A stretch of 64,000 nucleotides of DNA from an uncultured Acetatifactor sp. Lineage in GTDB: Bacteria > Bacillota > Clostridia > Lachnospirales > Lachnospiraceae. The position numbers were made by a program, and so were the translations under genes. Positions 8,806 through 18,084 of this stretch are shown piece by piece. The notes beneath the pieces are model-generated. The model saw only the letters and a list, made by a program, of their open reading frames with translations, did no database searches and was not told the origin of the DNA. The stretch covers positions 1 to 64,000 of the forward strand of contig CATKYJ010000001.1 of the NCBI GenBank assembly GCA_949840885.1, read 5' to 3'. How positions within the stretch are numbered: position 1 is the first letter of the stretch; each line of letters begins with the position of its first letter.

Positions 8806-10415
8806 TCTACCGCCCTCCCCCTGCGACTGTTCAAGCGCTTCATGGCAGCTTTCTGCTTCTCTTTGCTCTGTTTGTGGTAGCGGATCTCGGATCCCACCAC
8901 TGCGGCCACCAGGAGCACGAACAGCAGCATGATGATCAGGAAATGGTCCTCCATCCACAGCGCCCGGTAGCCGTTGTAGGCCTTGGAGTAAAAGGTCCTG
9001 TTGTTTCCCATCTTGAAATAGTACATGGCCGTCTCGTACTCGTCTTTCATCAGGTAGTTCTTGCCGATGCCGCTGTAGGCCGCCTCATAGTTGGCGTTCA
9101 GGTCCAGCGCTTTCCGGAAAGACCCCAGGGCCTCGTCCCACCTGCCGAAGTAGTAGCTCTCGTTCCCCTCCAGCACCGCCTGGCCGAAAGCCGTGGGCGC
9201 AAGGATGTAGATGCAGCCCAGCATGGTGTCCGATATTACCAGCTTGTCGCCAAGCCAGGCCAGGCTGGTGGGGTTCTTGAACTCACCCTTAAGGTTCCCC
9301 ATGGCTCCGAAAGCGTTCAGCAGCTCCCCGTCGAAGTTGTAGAGGAAGATGCGCCCTTTGTTCTTGTCAAGCAGGGCATAGGTGCCGTAGTCCGTCACGG
9401 CGATGTCCACGAACTGGCTGCCCGGGTCGTCGGAATTCATGCTCCAGATGTCCCCTTTCACCAGGGTGTTGCCCTCCTCCCGGAGCACGTTCTTGCCCTT
9501 GGAGTTGAGCCGGAACACCATGTCCTCCGCGGACAGGTCATAGGTCACTGCCATGACAAAGCCCTCCCCGTCCAGGGTGATGTTGTTGAAAGAGGGGGCG
9601 TAGGTCTTTGTCATCTTCTCTTTCTGCTGGTCGCTGGCCAGGGACTTCCAGAAGTAGTCCGCCAGGCTCACCCTGGGGGTGTTCACGCCGTAGTACCCGG
9701 AGAACGCCCCGTCCTTGGTCAGCTCCAGGATCCCCTCGTAGCTGGACTGCACCACAACATAGATGCGGTCCGCGAAGTCCACCGCCAGCTTGGAGGGCTT
9801 GAACTGGGTCACTCCCGCAAGCTCCTCCGGCTCCCCTATGATCCGCACCAGACCGTAGTTGTCCAGGTCCAGCACCACGATACGCTGGTTCCCGGTGTCC
9901 GCTATGTAGATCTCCCTGTTCTTTTCATGGATGAAGATGCCCTCCGGGGCGGTGAGCATGATCTGGCTGCCGTCCTCCGCCAGGGCGATCTTGTTGTCCT
10001 GGGTCCGGACCAGCTTGGTGGAGTACAGGAACCCCCCGTCCGGGCCGAACACGTTCATGCGGCTCTCCGCGGTGTCTATTGCGAAGATCCGTCCGTCTTC
10101 GCTTGTGCACACGTCGTCCACGCCGGACATGGCGATCCCCCCGGCGTCCGCGGCTGTGATAGTCCTCTCCAGCCTGAACATGGCCGGGCTCTCCTTGGCG
10201 TTGCCGTAATAGTCATAGGTGTAGCCGTCGTACACGTAGCTGGTCCCGTCCGAGGCCTGCGCCGTGGCCGGCGCAAGCGCCATGCCCAGGGCCGCCGCCA
10301 GGGACAGGCTGATTTTCAGGGCCCTTTTCAGGCCCTTTCTCAGGCTTGTGTCTCTTAGGTTTCTATCTCTTAGGCTCTTTTCTTTTAAGCTTCCATCTCT
10401 CAAAAATCTCCCCAT
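8802..10415 (-). CDS. NHL-propeller/TPR protein with C-terminal membrane anchor
   Basis: A 537-residue exported protein. Residues 1-34 form a basic region made of five-residue near repeats (LRDGS, LKEKS, LRDRN, LRDTS), then a signal-like segment at about 35-53 ending ATAQA. Residues 80-405 carry NHL/six-bladed propeller units (GIFIHEKNREIYIADTGNQRI; FKNPTSLAWLGDKLVISD). Residues 411-475 hold TPR-like helices (SYYFGRWDEALGSFRKALDLN), and 489-508 a membrane helix with a basic cytoplasmic tail. It probably presents a binding propeller outside the cell beside the transporter. ATG at 10415 follows GGGGGGAAGCA. Function unknown. Confidence 0.65.
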   Translation of the reverse strand: MGRFLRDGSLKEKSLRDRNLRDTSLRKGLKRALKISLSLAAALGMALAPATAQASDGTSYVYDGYTYDYYGNAKESPAMFRLERTITAADAGGIAMSGVDDVCTSEDGRIFAIDTAESRMNVFGPDGGFLYSTKLVRTQDNKIALAEDGSQIMLTAPEGIFIHEKNREIYIADTGNQRIVVLDLDNYGLVRIIGEPEELAGVTQFKPSKLAVDFADRIYVVVQSSYEGILELTKDGAFSGYYGVNTPRVSLADYFWKSLASDQQKEKMTKTYAPSFNNITLDGEGFVMAVTYDLSAEDMVFRLNSKGKNVLREEGNTLVKGDIWSMNSDDPGSQFVDIAVTDYGTYALLDKNKGRIFLYNFDGELLNAFGAMGNLKGEFKNPTSLAWLGDKLVISDTMLGCIYILAPTAFGQAVLEGNESYYFGRWDEALGSFRKALDLNANYEAAYSGIGKNYLMKDEYETAMYYFKMGNNRTFYSKAYNGYRALWMEDHFLIIMLLFVLLVAAVVGSEIRYHKQSKEKQKAAMKRLNSRRGRAVE

Positions 10416-10426
10416 TGCTTCCCCCC

Positions 10427-11314
10427 TTATCCCTTGATGCCCGAGGTGGCCATGGTCTCGATGACATTGCTCTGGGAGAACACGAACACGCCTATGGGCA
10501 CGATCAGCATCAAAAGCGACACCGCGGAGGCCACGCCGGTCCTGGAGATCCCCCCGCTGACCAGCTGGGAGAGCACGTAGCTTAAGGGCTTGAGCTCCTC
10601 GGAGTAGATGAACACTCCTCCCGTGGTTCCCCACATCTGCTGGAACGACAGGATCACCAGCGTGATCCAGGCAGGCTTGCACAGCGGCATCACCACTTTC
10701 CAGAACGTCTGGAACTCCGTGGCCCCGTCGATCTTGGCGGCCTCCAGCATGTCGTCCGGCACCTGGACCATGAAGTTCTTCATCAGGTACAGGCCCAAAG
10801 TCCCGCCCACCGCAGGCAGGATCACCGCCCAGTAGGTGTCCACGATCCCCAAAGCGCTCATGATCAGGTAGTTGGGGATGGCCGTCACGGATGTGCTGAA
10901 CATCAAAGCATACACGATCAGGCTGCCCATGAGCTTGGAGCCGGGGAACTCATACTTGGCAAGCGGGTAGGCCGCCATGGCCCCCAGCAACACCGTTCCG
11001 AATGTCCCCAGACCCGTGATCACCAGGGTGTTGAACATGTACCTGGAAAGGGGCACGGTGAAGTCCTCGATGATGGTCCCCAGGTCGAAGAAGTTGCCCA
11101 AAGTGGGGTTCTCCACCGTCAGCTTCGGCGGGTACATGAAGATCTCCGAAAAGGGCTTGAACGCGCTGGTCAGGGTGTACACCAGCGGGAACAGGCTGAA
11201 TATCCCGAAAAAGGCCAGGATTACAAACAGGATGAAGTCTCCTCCCAGGCTGCGGTTGCGCCTTTTGAACTTTCTCCTGTAGTACTTGTTCTTGATATAT
11301 GCTATCGCTTTCAT
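10427..11314 (-). CDS. Carbohydrate ABC permease, MalG type (second pair)
   Basis: A 295-residue permease with six membrane segments (first at about 28-50). The EAA loop is canonical at residues 191-208 (EAAKIDGA...VMP). It ends with the MATSGIKG-type tail common in MalG proteins. It sits 12 bases after the matching MalF-type gene and 11 bases before the NHL-repeat gene. The two permease pairs of this operon are clearly different in sequence, so this is not a recent duplication. Confidence 0.92.
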   Translation of the reverse strand: MKAIAYIKNKYYRRKFKRRNRSLGGDFILFVILAFFGIFSLFPLVYTLTSAFKPFSEIFMYPPKLTVENPTLGNFFDLGTIIEDFTVPLSRYMFNTLVITGLGTFGTVLLGAMAAYPLAKYEFPGSKLMGSLIVYALMFSTSVTAIPNYLIMSALGIVDTYWAVILPAVGGTLGLYLMKNFMVQVPDDMLEAAKIDGATEFQTFWKVVMPLCKPAWITLVILSFQQMWGTTGGVFIYSEELKPLSYVLSQLVSGGISRTGVASAVSLLMLIVPIGVFVFSQSNVIETMATSGIKG

Positions 11315-11326
11315 CCTCTCACCCCC

Positions 11327-12229
11327 CTATCCCAGCTTCCTTAGCAGCTTCTGCACGATGATGTTGCAGAACAGCATGATAAAGAACAGAATCACCGCTA
11401 TGGTGCAGGCGTATCCCAGTTCATAGCGCAGGTTGCCGAAGTCGTGCAGGTGGGTCAGGATGGTATGTCCCGAGTAGCTCACGGAGGGGAACCCAACCAG
11501 GTCGATGGACAGCTGGGAAACCGACAGGGAGCTGGTGATCTGCATCACGGCGCCGAACATGAGCTGGGGCTTCATGGAGGGCAGGATGATGTACCAAAGC
11601 TCCTGCCAGCGGTTCTTGATGCCCTCCACGCTGCCCGCCTCCAGCTGGGATTTGTCCAGGTTCTGGAAGCCTGCTATGAACGTCAGGAAGCTAACGCCCA
11701 GGCTCAGCCACAGCTGCACGATGATCAGGATGGGCATGATGTACTCTTTCTTCACCAGCCAGGTCACCGCCTCCTGGATGACGCCCAGCTTCATCAGCCA
11801 GGCGTTGACCCATCCGTAGGAGTCCGAGGAAAGCAGCAGCTTCCACACCAGGTAGGCGTTGCCGGAGATGGAGGGCGCGTAGAACACCAGCGTCATGACG
11901 GCCCTGGGGATCCGGGGCAGGTCGTTCACCATCCACGCGAACAGGAAGCACATCAGGTAGCTCACGGGCCCCGTGATGATGGCGAAGAACAGGGTGTTCT
12001 TGATGGCCGTCAGGAAGATGGGGTCGTGCACTATGAGCTTCACGTAGTTGTCCAGCCCGGCGAACTCCGGCGCTTTCACCATGTTGAAGTTGGTGAAGCT
12101 TAAGAAGATGGCCACCAGCACCGGCAGCAGGGTGAACACGATGAAGATCAGCGCAAAGGGCGCGATCATAAGGTACTTGTATTTATGTTTCTTCCAGACC
12201 AGTGAAATGGGCTCGCGCTTAGCGCTCAT
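11327..12229 (-). CDS. Carbohydrate ABC permease, MalF type (second pair)
   Basis: A 300-residue inner-membrane permease. Segment 1 is at about 18-42; the EAA-like loop at 197-215 (EAGSVEG...ILP) departs from the consensus at the aspartate, which is Glu. The start overlaps the end of the large solute-binding protein gene by 11 bases, so the two are translationally coupled and very likely form one importer with the next gene. Confidence 0.9.
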   Translation of the reverse strand: MSAKREPISLVWKKHKYKYLMIAPFALIFIVFTLLPVLVAIFLSFTNFNMVKAPEFAGLDNYVKLIVHDPIFLTAIKNTLFFAIITGPVSYLMCFLFAWMVNDLPRIPRAVMTLVFYAPSISGNAYLVWKLLLSSDSYGWVNAWLMKLGVIQEAVTWLVKKEYIMPILIIVQLWLSLGVSFLTFIAGFQNLDKSQLEAGSVEGIKNRWQELWYIILPSMKPQLMFGAVMQITSSLSVSQLSIDLVGFPSVSYSGHTILTHLHDFGNLRYELGYACTIAVILFFIMLFCNIIVQKLLRKLG

Positions 12230-15209
12230 CCTGATCCCTCCTCTCTTCTGCCAGGGAGATTCCGTCTCCCTCCCCCGAAGTGTCCGCCTCCCGGGGCTCT
12301 ATGGTGGACAAGTGCAGTTCTTTCCGTTTTCTGGTCAGTTCCTCGTTGATGTCCTTGATGTTCAGGTACAGGGTCTCCCTGGGGTTGGCATTGTCCGCCA
12401 CGGTGTCGTTGAAAGCGTACTGCACCATGCGGGTGGTCATGTAGTTGCCCGGCACTGCCGGGAGTCCCGCGGTGTGCCCGAACTGGCCAAGGAGGCTCTC
12501 CAGCTCTGCGTTGCTCCAGGGGAGCTGCTTTAATACCTCCGGGTCCGCCGCCGCGTACCTGGCGCTGGTCCCCATCAGGGACTCCAGGGAGTTGGCAAAG
12601 CTTAGCTGGGTCTCCGTGCCGGTCCACCATTTCACGAACTCCCAGGAGTCCTCCGGATCCCTGCTGGCGGACATGATCACCGACTGCACGGTGTCCACCA
12701 CGAAAGTGTTGTCTATGGAGCCGTCTTCCTGCTCCACACCGGGGATGGGATGGAAGCTCCACTGTCCCTTGATCTCCGGCGCGAAGATCTCCAGGGCGTT
12801 GAACAGGGTGTAGTTGATGATGCCCACGGGCACCTCCCCTGTCCGGAACCGGTTGGCGAAGTCCAGCTGCACGTCCAGCCCGTAGCTGACGTAGAAGTCC
12901 GTGTAGTCCTTGAAAGCTTCCGTGGCCTCGTCGGAGTTCAGGCCGCTCTCTATGCCGTAGTCGTTCCCCTCTCCCCGGTACACGTCCCCTCCGTTCTGCA
13001 TCACCATGGACTGGTACAGGTGCATGTTATAGTCGATGGAGGTGCCGATGAGGGAGTTCTCCGTCTGCTGCACGTTGGGGATGTAGAGATTGTAGTTATT
13101 CTTCTGCAGATCCGGGATCATCTCCAGGAGCCGTGTCCAGGTGGCGGGGGCCTCAAGCCCCAGCTCCTCCAGGATGTCGTCCCTGGTGAAGAGCATCATG
13201 AATGTGGCCTGCTCCGGGATGCCGTAAGTTCCCCCCTGGAAAGAGGCTGTGTCCAGCGTGCTCTGGTAGAACCGCTCGGTGACCTCCTCAAAACCGTCCA
13301 TCTTTGACAGGTCCAGCACCGCCTCCCGCATGGCGAAGTCCTGCATAGTGGTCTGGCCAAGGCCTATGACCACGTCCGGCCCGTTTCCTGCCAGGGCCGC
13401 CCGCAGCACCACGTCCACCGGGATCAGCTGCAGGTTCACGGAGATGCCGGTCTGGGGTGTAAAGGTCTCGTCCACCATGTTTTGGATCATCTGGGCATGC
13501 TCCTTGCCGTAGGAGGCCAGCCACACCTTGATGGAGTCCGAGCCCCCCGTCTCCTCGCTGATCTGGCTGTTTTTCACGAAGAAAGTGGAAAAGAACCGCA
13601 CCGTGCCGTTCTTGACCCCTGCAAGGAAAGAGTCCCGGGCCTTGGGAAGCTTTGCCCCGGGGGCCGACAGCGCCAGGTAGTCCACCTCCAGCGGCATGTC
13701 CGCCACGTTCACCAGCCAGGTGCCCAGGGCGGAGATGTTCCCTTTCAGCTGCCCCAGCTCCTCCGTGACGCTCTCCGGATCCTCTGCCAGGCCCTCTGCC
13801 TCCACTGCCATCTTCTCCAGCAGTGTGGTGTTCTCTCCCTTTTCGCCGGTGATGGCTACGATCCTGTCTACGGTATCCCGCAGGATCTTTCCCTGCTCCT
13901 CCATGGAGTCGGCGAAGCCCGGGATGTTCTTTGCGATCTCATAGTCGATGAACTTGCTGGGGGACTGGCCTGTGAGCTGGACCACCTCCAGGTACAGACG
14001 GTTCAGCACCTCCATGCTCTCCTCCACCTGGGTGATGATGCCGCCCATGGGGCCCATCACGTCCTCAAAAGTGATGGTGTTGGTCCCGGCTTTCAGGTAG
14101 AAAAGGTAGGGCTCGCCGTTTTCATCGGCCAGCGTGTAGTTGTTCATCCCGCTCTGGAACGCAAAGCCTATGGACAGCATCTCCTCATAGGGCACCACGC
14201 CGTTGACATAGAGGCGCCTGTAGCTGGTGACCCCACGGTTCCTGTTCTGTCTGGCTTTCAGGGTCAGCTCGTACAGGCCCTCTTTCTCCACCTCCACCAC
14301 CCAGGTGAGGGAGTCGCCGGGCTTGGACCAGTCCGAAGCACCTATGGTGTTGTACAGGATATGGTAGGGATGGTAGGGCTCTAAGTTACTGTCGGAATAG
14401 TTCTTCTGAATGTTGATGGCGGAGGAGCTCTTCACGATCTCTTTTGTGATGCCCTCCCTGCGCTCCGCCTGGCCTTTGAGGGTCTCTCCGTCGTAGACTG
14501 CGTACTTGCTCTTCAGCTCCCCGATGGCCTCCTCATAGGAGGGGATGGGGGCCTGGGCACAGAATGTCAGGGAGGTGTACTCCAGGGGCTCTTTGATCAC
14601 CTCAAAGGAGATGGTGTGGGGCCCTGCCTCCAGATAGAAGACAAGCGGGGCGTTGTTGCGTCTCTGGTAGTCCTCCACGAACCACTCCTGGGGGCTGTAC
14701 AGTTCCAGGCTCTCAGGGCGGATCTCATTGTCGTTCTTTACCCCGATCTCCCCGTCCGTCCAGTATCTGCTGACCACCACCTGGGACAGCGCCTCATAGG
14801 GGATCTCCCCGTCTATGGCGATCTTCCTCTGGATGTCCGACGTGGTGCCCGGAAGCGGGATGTAGCCCAGTTTCAGGTTGTAGAAGCCGCTCTTCCCCAC
14901 CTTGAAACTCCACCGGATCCATCCGCTGTCCTCCGTCACGATTCCCTGCTCCCCCGCATAGGCCACCATGTCCGGGGACGTCTCGTAGTCCTCCAGATCC
15001 ACCTCTATGGCCTCCTGGGACAGCGTCCCATCGTAACCGGCCTCGGACAGGTATGCCTGGTAGCTCTCCTCATAGGAGGCCTCCCCCCACTGGGGCACGG
15101 CATTTGGCTCCCCGGCAGCGCTGTTTCCCAGCATCACTGCCGCCAGGAACACCACTGCAAGGCCCGCAGCGATGCAGACGGATATTTTTAAGATCTTGCC
15201 AGATTTCAT
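12219..15209 (-). CDS. Membrane-anchored solute-binding protein with N-terminal CBM-like region
   Basis: A 996-residue protein, twice the usual size of a sugar-binding protein. Residues 8-30 form an uncleaved-looking anchor with no lipobox. Residues about 60-230 and 270-420 contain two beta-sandwich units resembling galactose-binding/CBM35-like modules (FYNLKLGYIPLPG; LYELTLKARQNRN; FYLEAGPHTISFE and FYLKAGTNTITFE are internal echoes). A helical linker follows, then from about residue 555 a family-1 solute-binding domain (VWLASYGKEH; GPDVVIG; GTYGIPEQ). It likely delivers an oligosaccharide to the coupled permeases. The ATG at 15209 has AGAGAGG upstream; the ORF extension to 15266 lacks support. 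Confidence 0.75.
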   Translation of the reverse strand: MKSGKILKISVCIAAGLAVVFLAAVMLGNSAAGEPNAVPQWGEASYEESYQAYLSEAGYDGTLSQEAIEVDLEDYETSPDMVAYAGEQGIVTEDSGWIRWSFKVGKSGFYNLKLGYIPLPGTTSDIQRKIAIDGEIPYEALSQVVVSRYWTDGEIGVKNDNEIRPESLELYSPQEWFVEDYQRRNNAPLVFYLEAGPHTISFEVIKEPLEYTSLTFCAQAPIPSYEEAIGELKSKYAVYDGETLKGQAERREGITKEIVKSSSAINIQKNYSDSNLEPYHPYHILYNTIGASDWSKPGDSLTWVVEVEKEGLYELTLKARQNRNRGVTSYRRLYVNGVVPYEEMLSIGFAFQSGMNNYTLADENGEPYLFYLKAGTNTITFEDVMGPMGGIITQVEESMEVLNRLYLEVVQLTGQSPSKFIDYEIAKNIPGFADSMEEQGKILRDTVDRIVAITGEKGENTTLLEKMAVEAEGLAEDPESVTEELGQLKGNISALGTWLVNVADMPLEVDYLALSAPGAKLPKARDSFLAGVKNGTVRFFSTFFVKNSQISEETGGSDSIKVWLASYGKEHAQMIQNMVDETFTPQTGISVNLQLIPVDVVLRAALAGNGPDVVIGLGQTTMQDFAMREAVLDLSKMDGFEEVTERFYQSTLDTASFQGGTYGIPEQATFMMLFTRDDILEELGLEAPATWTRLLEMIPDLQKNNYNLYIPNVQQTENSLIGTSIDYNMHLYQSMVMQNGGDVYRGEGNDYGIESGLNSDEATEAFKDYTDFYVSYGLDVQLDFANRFRTGEVPVGIINYTLFNALEIFAPEIKGQWSFHPIPGVEQEDGSIDNTFVVDTVQSVIMSASRDPEDSWEFVKWWTGTETQLSFANSLESLMGTSARYAAADPEVLKQLPWSNAELESLLGQFGHTAGLPAVPGNYMTTRMVQYAFNDTVADNANPRETLYLNIKDINEELTRKRKELHLSTIEPREADTSGEGDGISLAEERRDQDER

Positions 15210-15279
15210 ATGCCTACCTCTCTCGATGCTTTTTCCTGTTACATATAGCTTTGCTGCTTTCCCCATGTCCTTTTGCAGG

Positions 15280-15325
15280 TCTGTATGCAGACAAAAGGAG
15301 CAGGAAAACGTACTCCGCTTCCTGC
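15280..15325 (-). other. Two small hairpins between the solute-binding genes
   Basis: On the minus strand GCAGGAA/TTCCTGC (15300-15325) is followed by TCCTTTT and then GTCTG/CAGAC (15280-15293). This could be a weak attenuator that lowers expression of the downstream genes relative to the first solute-binding protein, a common arrangement in sugar ABC operons. Confidence 0.4.
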
Positions 15326-15419
15326 CCCTTGTGCGTCTTTGCCCGTAAACAGAACTATTCTGCTTTCTTGTTCCCCGGGGAAACGCCCCATGTTGCCGCT
15401 GTCCGCGGCAGACGTTTTC

Positions 15420-17540
15420 CTATTGTGCCGCAGCTACGGTCACGTTCAGGGTGACGGTGCCCTCGTTGCCCACATAGTCGGTTACGGTGAGGACTACCTC
15501 ATAGGTACCGGGCGTGGTAGTGTCTAACTGGGACAGGTCTGCCGTCACGTTGCCGCTCACGTCCAGTCCGTCCGCATCCACTGCAGACTCCAGATAGTCT
15601 TTCCAGTTAATGCCGGAAGTCTCGGTGTTCAGGGCGATCTCCGGAAGCTCTTCCTTTGCCGTGGCAGTGGGAGCCGTAGTGTTGTCCCCATTGTACACGA
15701 TTACTTTTGCCTTGCTCTCTTTCTCGTTGCCGGAGCTGTCGGAGACCTTGAGCACCAGGGCATCTTTATATTCTCCGGGTGTAGTCAGATCCAGTTCCTC
15801 GCTGACAGTAATCATATCTGCAGTGACTGCTATGGGACCGTCCACGGAGTCCTCCACCTCAAAGCTGGTGGTCCAGTCAATCCCTGCCGCATCCGTGCCT
15901 GCCGCCAGGATTGCATCCGTTGTGGTTACGTTGGGCGCCTGGTTGTCATGCACTTCATCGGTCTGCAGGATTGCCGCAATGTTGTCCGTCTTGTTGGTCA
16001 GATCGGTGAGGTTGGCCTTGATGGCAACGTCATAGGAACTCATGCCTTCCAAGCCATAGAGGGATTTGCCCAGGATAGCCTCCCAGTTCTGATCCCACAG
16101 GCCCATCATATGGGCAAAGTTGGTATTCATGTGCTCTTTGATGTAGATAAAGGTATCGATCAGATCCTGTCCGTAGGTCTCGTGGAATACGTCCACCCCA
16201 TAGTTCTGCAGATCTTCCACTGCCCTGGCCGCCTGGTATTCGGACACTTTCTCTACATTACCGTATGTCTTATAATAGGTCTGCCAGTAAAGGATAAAGG
16301 ACTTGATGGCCAGCTCCGTGCGCTCCGGGCTGACACCTTTCAGAATTGCCACGCTGTTGCCGCCGTTGGTGCTCTGCATATACTCAGGGCTGTCCGCATC
16401 CAGGCGATCCGGTCTGGGCCAGGGAACGATGGCAATGCTCTCGCCGCGGGCCGCACAGTCGGATCCCGCTGCGCCCACCTGCCAGTTGGGGCAGTCAGTA
16501 AATACGGTTCCGCCTTTCTTGAAATCTTCACCGCCCCGGCACCATTCCGGCGTAAAGCCGTCATCATAAGTATCGCACTCTGTCAGGAGTTTTGCATCCA
16601 TCAGCTTCTTGATGAATTCCACGCCGTCAATGGCCTCCTGGGAATCCGCCGTCACCTGGCCGTCCGAATAGATGCCGCCGCCGTTGGCATGGATGGCAGC
16701 CAGCGCCGCATAGCGGTGGTCTGTCTCATATGCCTGCACGAAGTCGTAGACGCAGCCGTCAGCCGATTCCACATTGGCATAATAGGCGTTTATCTTGGTG
16801 AGGTAATCCTCGAATGTGCTCCAGGTCCACTTTCCCTCTTTGAAAAGATCCATGGGATAGATGGTGTTTCCGTCCGCGTCTTTCAGGGCGTCCACTTTCT
16901 CCAGCATGGTCAGGTTCACGATCAGGGGGAAGTAGGTCATGGCTCCCATTTCATTGTTCAGCAGATAATGGCCGCCGAACATGGCATCCTTTAAGAGCCA
17001 GGAAGATTCCTCGTCCTGGAACAGGTCAGCATAGGCGCTTAAGTCCTGCAGGACGTTCTGGGATAAAATGTCAGGTTCTGAGCCTCCCCACAAAAGCGCA
17101 AGGTCGCAGATGGGATCGCCTGCCAGAACGCTGGTCATCAGATCTGATTTCACATCGTTGGGATACTGCAAAAATTCAAATTCCACATTGTATGTATCCT
17201 TGATTGCCTGGGCCGCTGCCTGGTGAGCCTGACGCATGGACTCCTCCATGGTATACTCCCCGGTCACCTCATCGGTGAAGTTGGGATCCAGGTCCCTGAC
17301 CCAGTGGGTGCCGAATTTCAGTACAACGGTCTCCGCCGGCTTCTCGTCATTCCCGGACTCCTCCTCCTGGGAATCTGCCCCCCCGGACTCCTGCGAGGAC
17401 TCCTGGGAAACGGACTCGCTGCCCGATTCGGACGCGGGCGAACTGTCCTGTGAACTTTCCTGAGGCGCATCCCCGCCGCAGGCTGCCAGCGACAGCATCA
17501 TGGCTGCGCTCAGCAGAATGGATAATGCTTTCTTCTTCAT
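15420..17540 (-). CDS. Solute-binding lipoprotein with two C-terminal Ig-like domains
   Basis: A 706-residue lipoprotein (lipobox LAAC, Cys21), a Ser/Glu/Asp-rich linker to about residue 70, then a family-1-like solute-binding domain (KFGTHWVRDLDPNF; AGDPICDLALLWGG; GKWTWSTFEDYLTKI) to about residue 520. Two beta-sandwich modules of the DUF5011/Ig-like type follow at about 530-615 and 620-706 (LTTPGEYKDALVLKVSDSSGN; TTTPGTYEVVLTVTDYVGN). Such modules usually sit in surface enzymes and are unusual on a transport protein. It is the first gene after the LacI-side promoter, and a 210-base spacer separates it from the next gene. Confidence 0.82.
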   Translation of the reverse strand: MKKKALSILLSAAMMLSLAACGGDAPQESSQDSSPASESGSESVSQESSQESGGADSQEEESGNDEKPAETVVLKFGTHWVRDLDPNFTDEVTGEYTMEESMRQAHQAAAQAIKDTYNVEFEFLQYPNDVKSDLMTSVLAGDPICDLALLWGGSEPDILSQNVLQDLSAYADLFQDEESSWLLKDAMFGGHYLLNNEMGAMTYFPLIVNLTMLEKVDALKDADGNTIYPMDLFKEGKWTWSTFEDYLTKINAYYANVESADGCVYDFVQAYETDHRYAALAAIHANGGGIYSDGQVTADSQEAIDGVEFIKKLMDAKLLTECDTYDDGFTPEWCRGGEDFKKGGTVFTDCPNWQVGAAGSDCAARGESIAIVPWPRPDRLDADSPEYMQSTNGGNSVAILKGVSPERTELAIKSFILYWQTYYKTYGNVEKVSEYQAARAVEDLQNYGVDVFHETYGQDLIDTFIYIKEHMNTNFAHMMGLWDQNWEAILGKSLYGLEGMSSYDVAIKANLTDLTNKTDNIAAILQTDEVHDNQAPNVTTTDAILAAGTDAAGIDWTTSFEVEDSVDGPIAVTADMITVSEELDLTTPGEYKDALVLKVSDSSGNEKESKAKVIVYNGDNTTAPTATAKEELPEIALNTETSGINWKDYLESAVDADGLDVSGNVTADLSQLDTTTPGTYEVVLTVTDYVGNEGTVTLNVTVAAAQ

Positions 17541-17649
17541 GAATATCCTCCTTTTTTAGAGTTTTCCTCCTCTACAACTATCTTCGCGAGGCATTCTGCA
17601 GGGAGAATTTCCGAAAGACTTCCTATTCTCCTTATGCACCAATGCCTTT

Positions 17650-17663
17650 TGAAACCCATTTCA
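17650..17663. promoter_or_regulatory. Candidate LacI-family operator
   Basis: TGAAA-4-TTTCA dyad just downstream of the -10 box of the operon promoter. A second short palindrome, TTAGCTAA at 17683-17690, sits between -35 and -10. Either could bind the LacI-family regulator encoded 550 bases away. Position is seen; function is inference. Confidence 0.4.
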
Positions 17664-17671
17664 CGTTTACT

Positions 17672-17700
17672 ATTTTAGTCGCTTAGCTAATACTTGTCAA
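17672..17700 (-). promoter_or_regulatory. Strong promoter of the nine-gene operon
   Basis: On the minus strand TTGACA (17695-17700) and TAAAAT (17672-17677) are spaced 17 bases. The leader to the first start codon is about 125 bases. The rest of the 17541-18084 gap holds no reading frame I trust; the LacI terminator lies at its right end. Confidence 0.75.
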
Positions 17701-18035
17701 TAGAAAATTTGTAATTTTGCATATAATCAATAGGTGTTACTATCCTTATTATCCATATTGCACATTTTCCGTTGCGAATCCTTTCGGCTTTCTGCCCCCA
17801 TCACCCGGCCCGGAATTCTGATTTTGTGCCTTTGAAGTACTATTTCGTTTCTTTCTGCATCCTTTTATGGTTTTCATCCTGTTTTTCATTCATTTCAAGA
17901 AACCGTTTTCAGAACTTGTTTCCGTCCTCTGTAAGGGGCGATATGGCAGTCTGGCTCCAAAACATCCGGCCGAATCAGACAGCCTCCGGCCGGCACGCCC
18001 ATCGGCTCCGGCCGGCATATCGGACGTCAGGGCGC

Positions 18036-18060
18036 AAAAAAACCGCCCGGCCGGGCGGTT
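18036..18060 (-). terminator. Terminator of the LacI-family gene
   Basis: A perfect 20-base palindrome AACCGCCCGG/CCGGGCGGTT is followed on the minus strand by a run of T. It lies 25 bases after the regulator stop codon. Confidence 0.85.
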
Positions 18061-18084
18061 CCCCATATTGCTGCGGATATGTAG

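Noticed and set aside
8874..10358. A plus-strand frame of about 490 codons opposite the NHL-protein gene
   Set aside because: It is His/Val/Gly-rich with no domain, runs antisense to a gene with clear domains, and reflects GC-rich codon use on the other strand.
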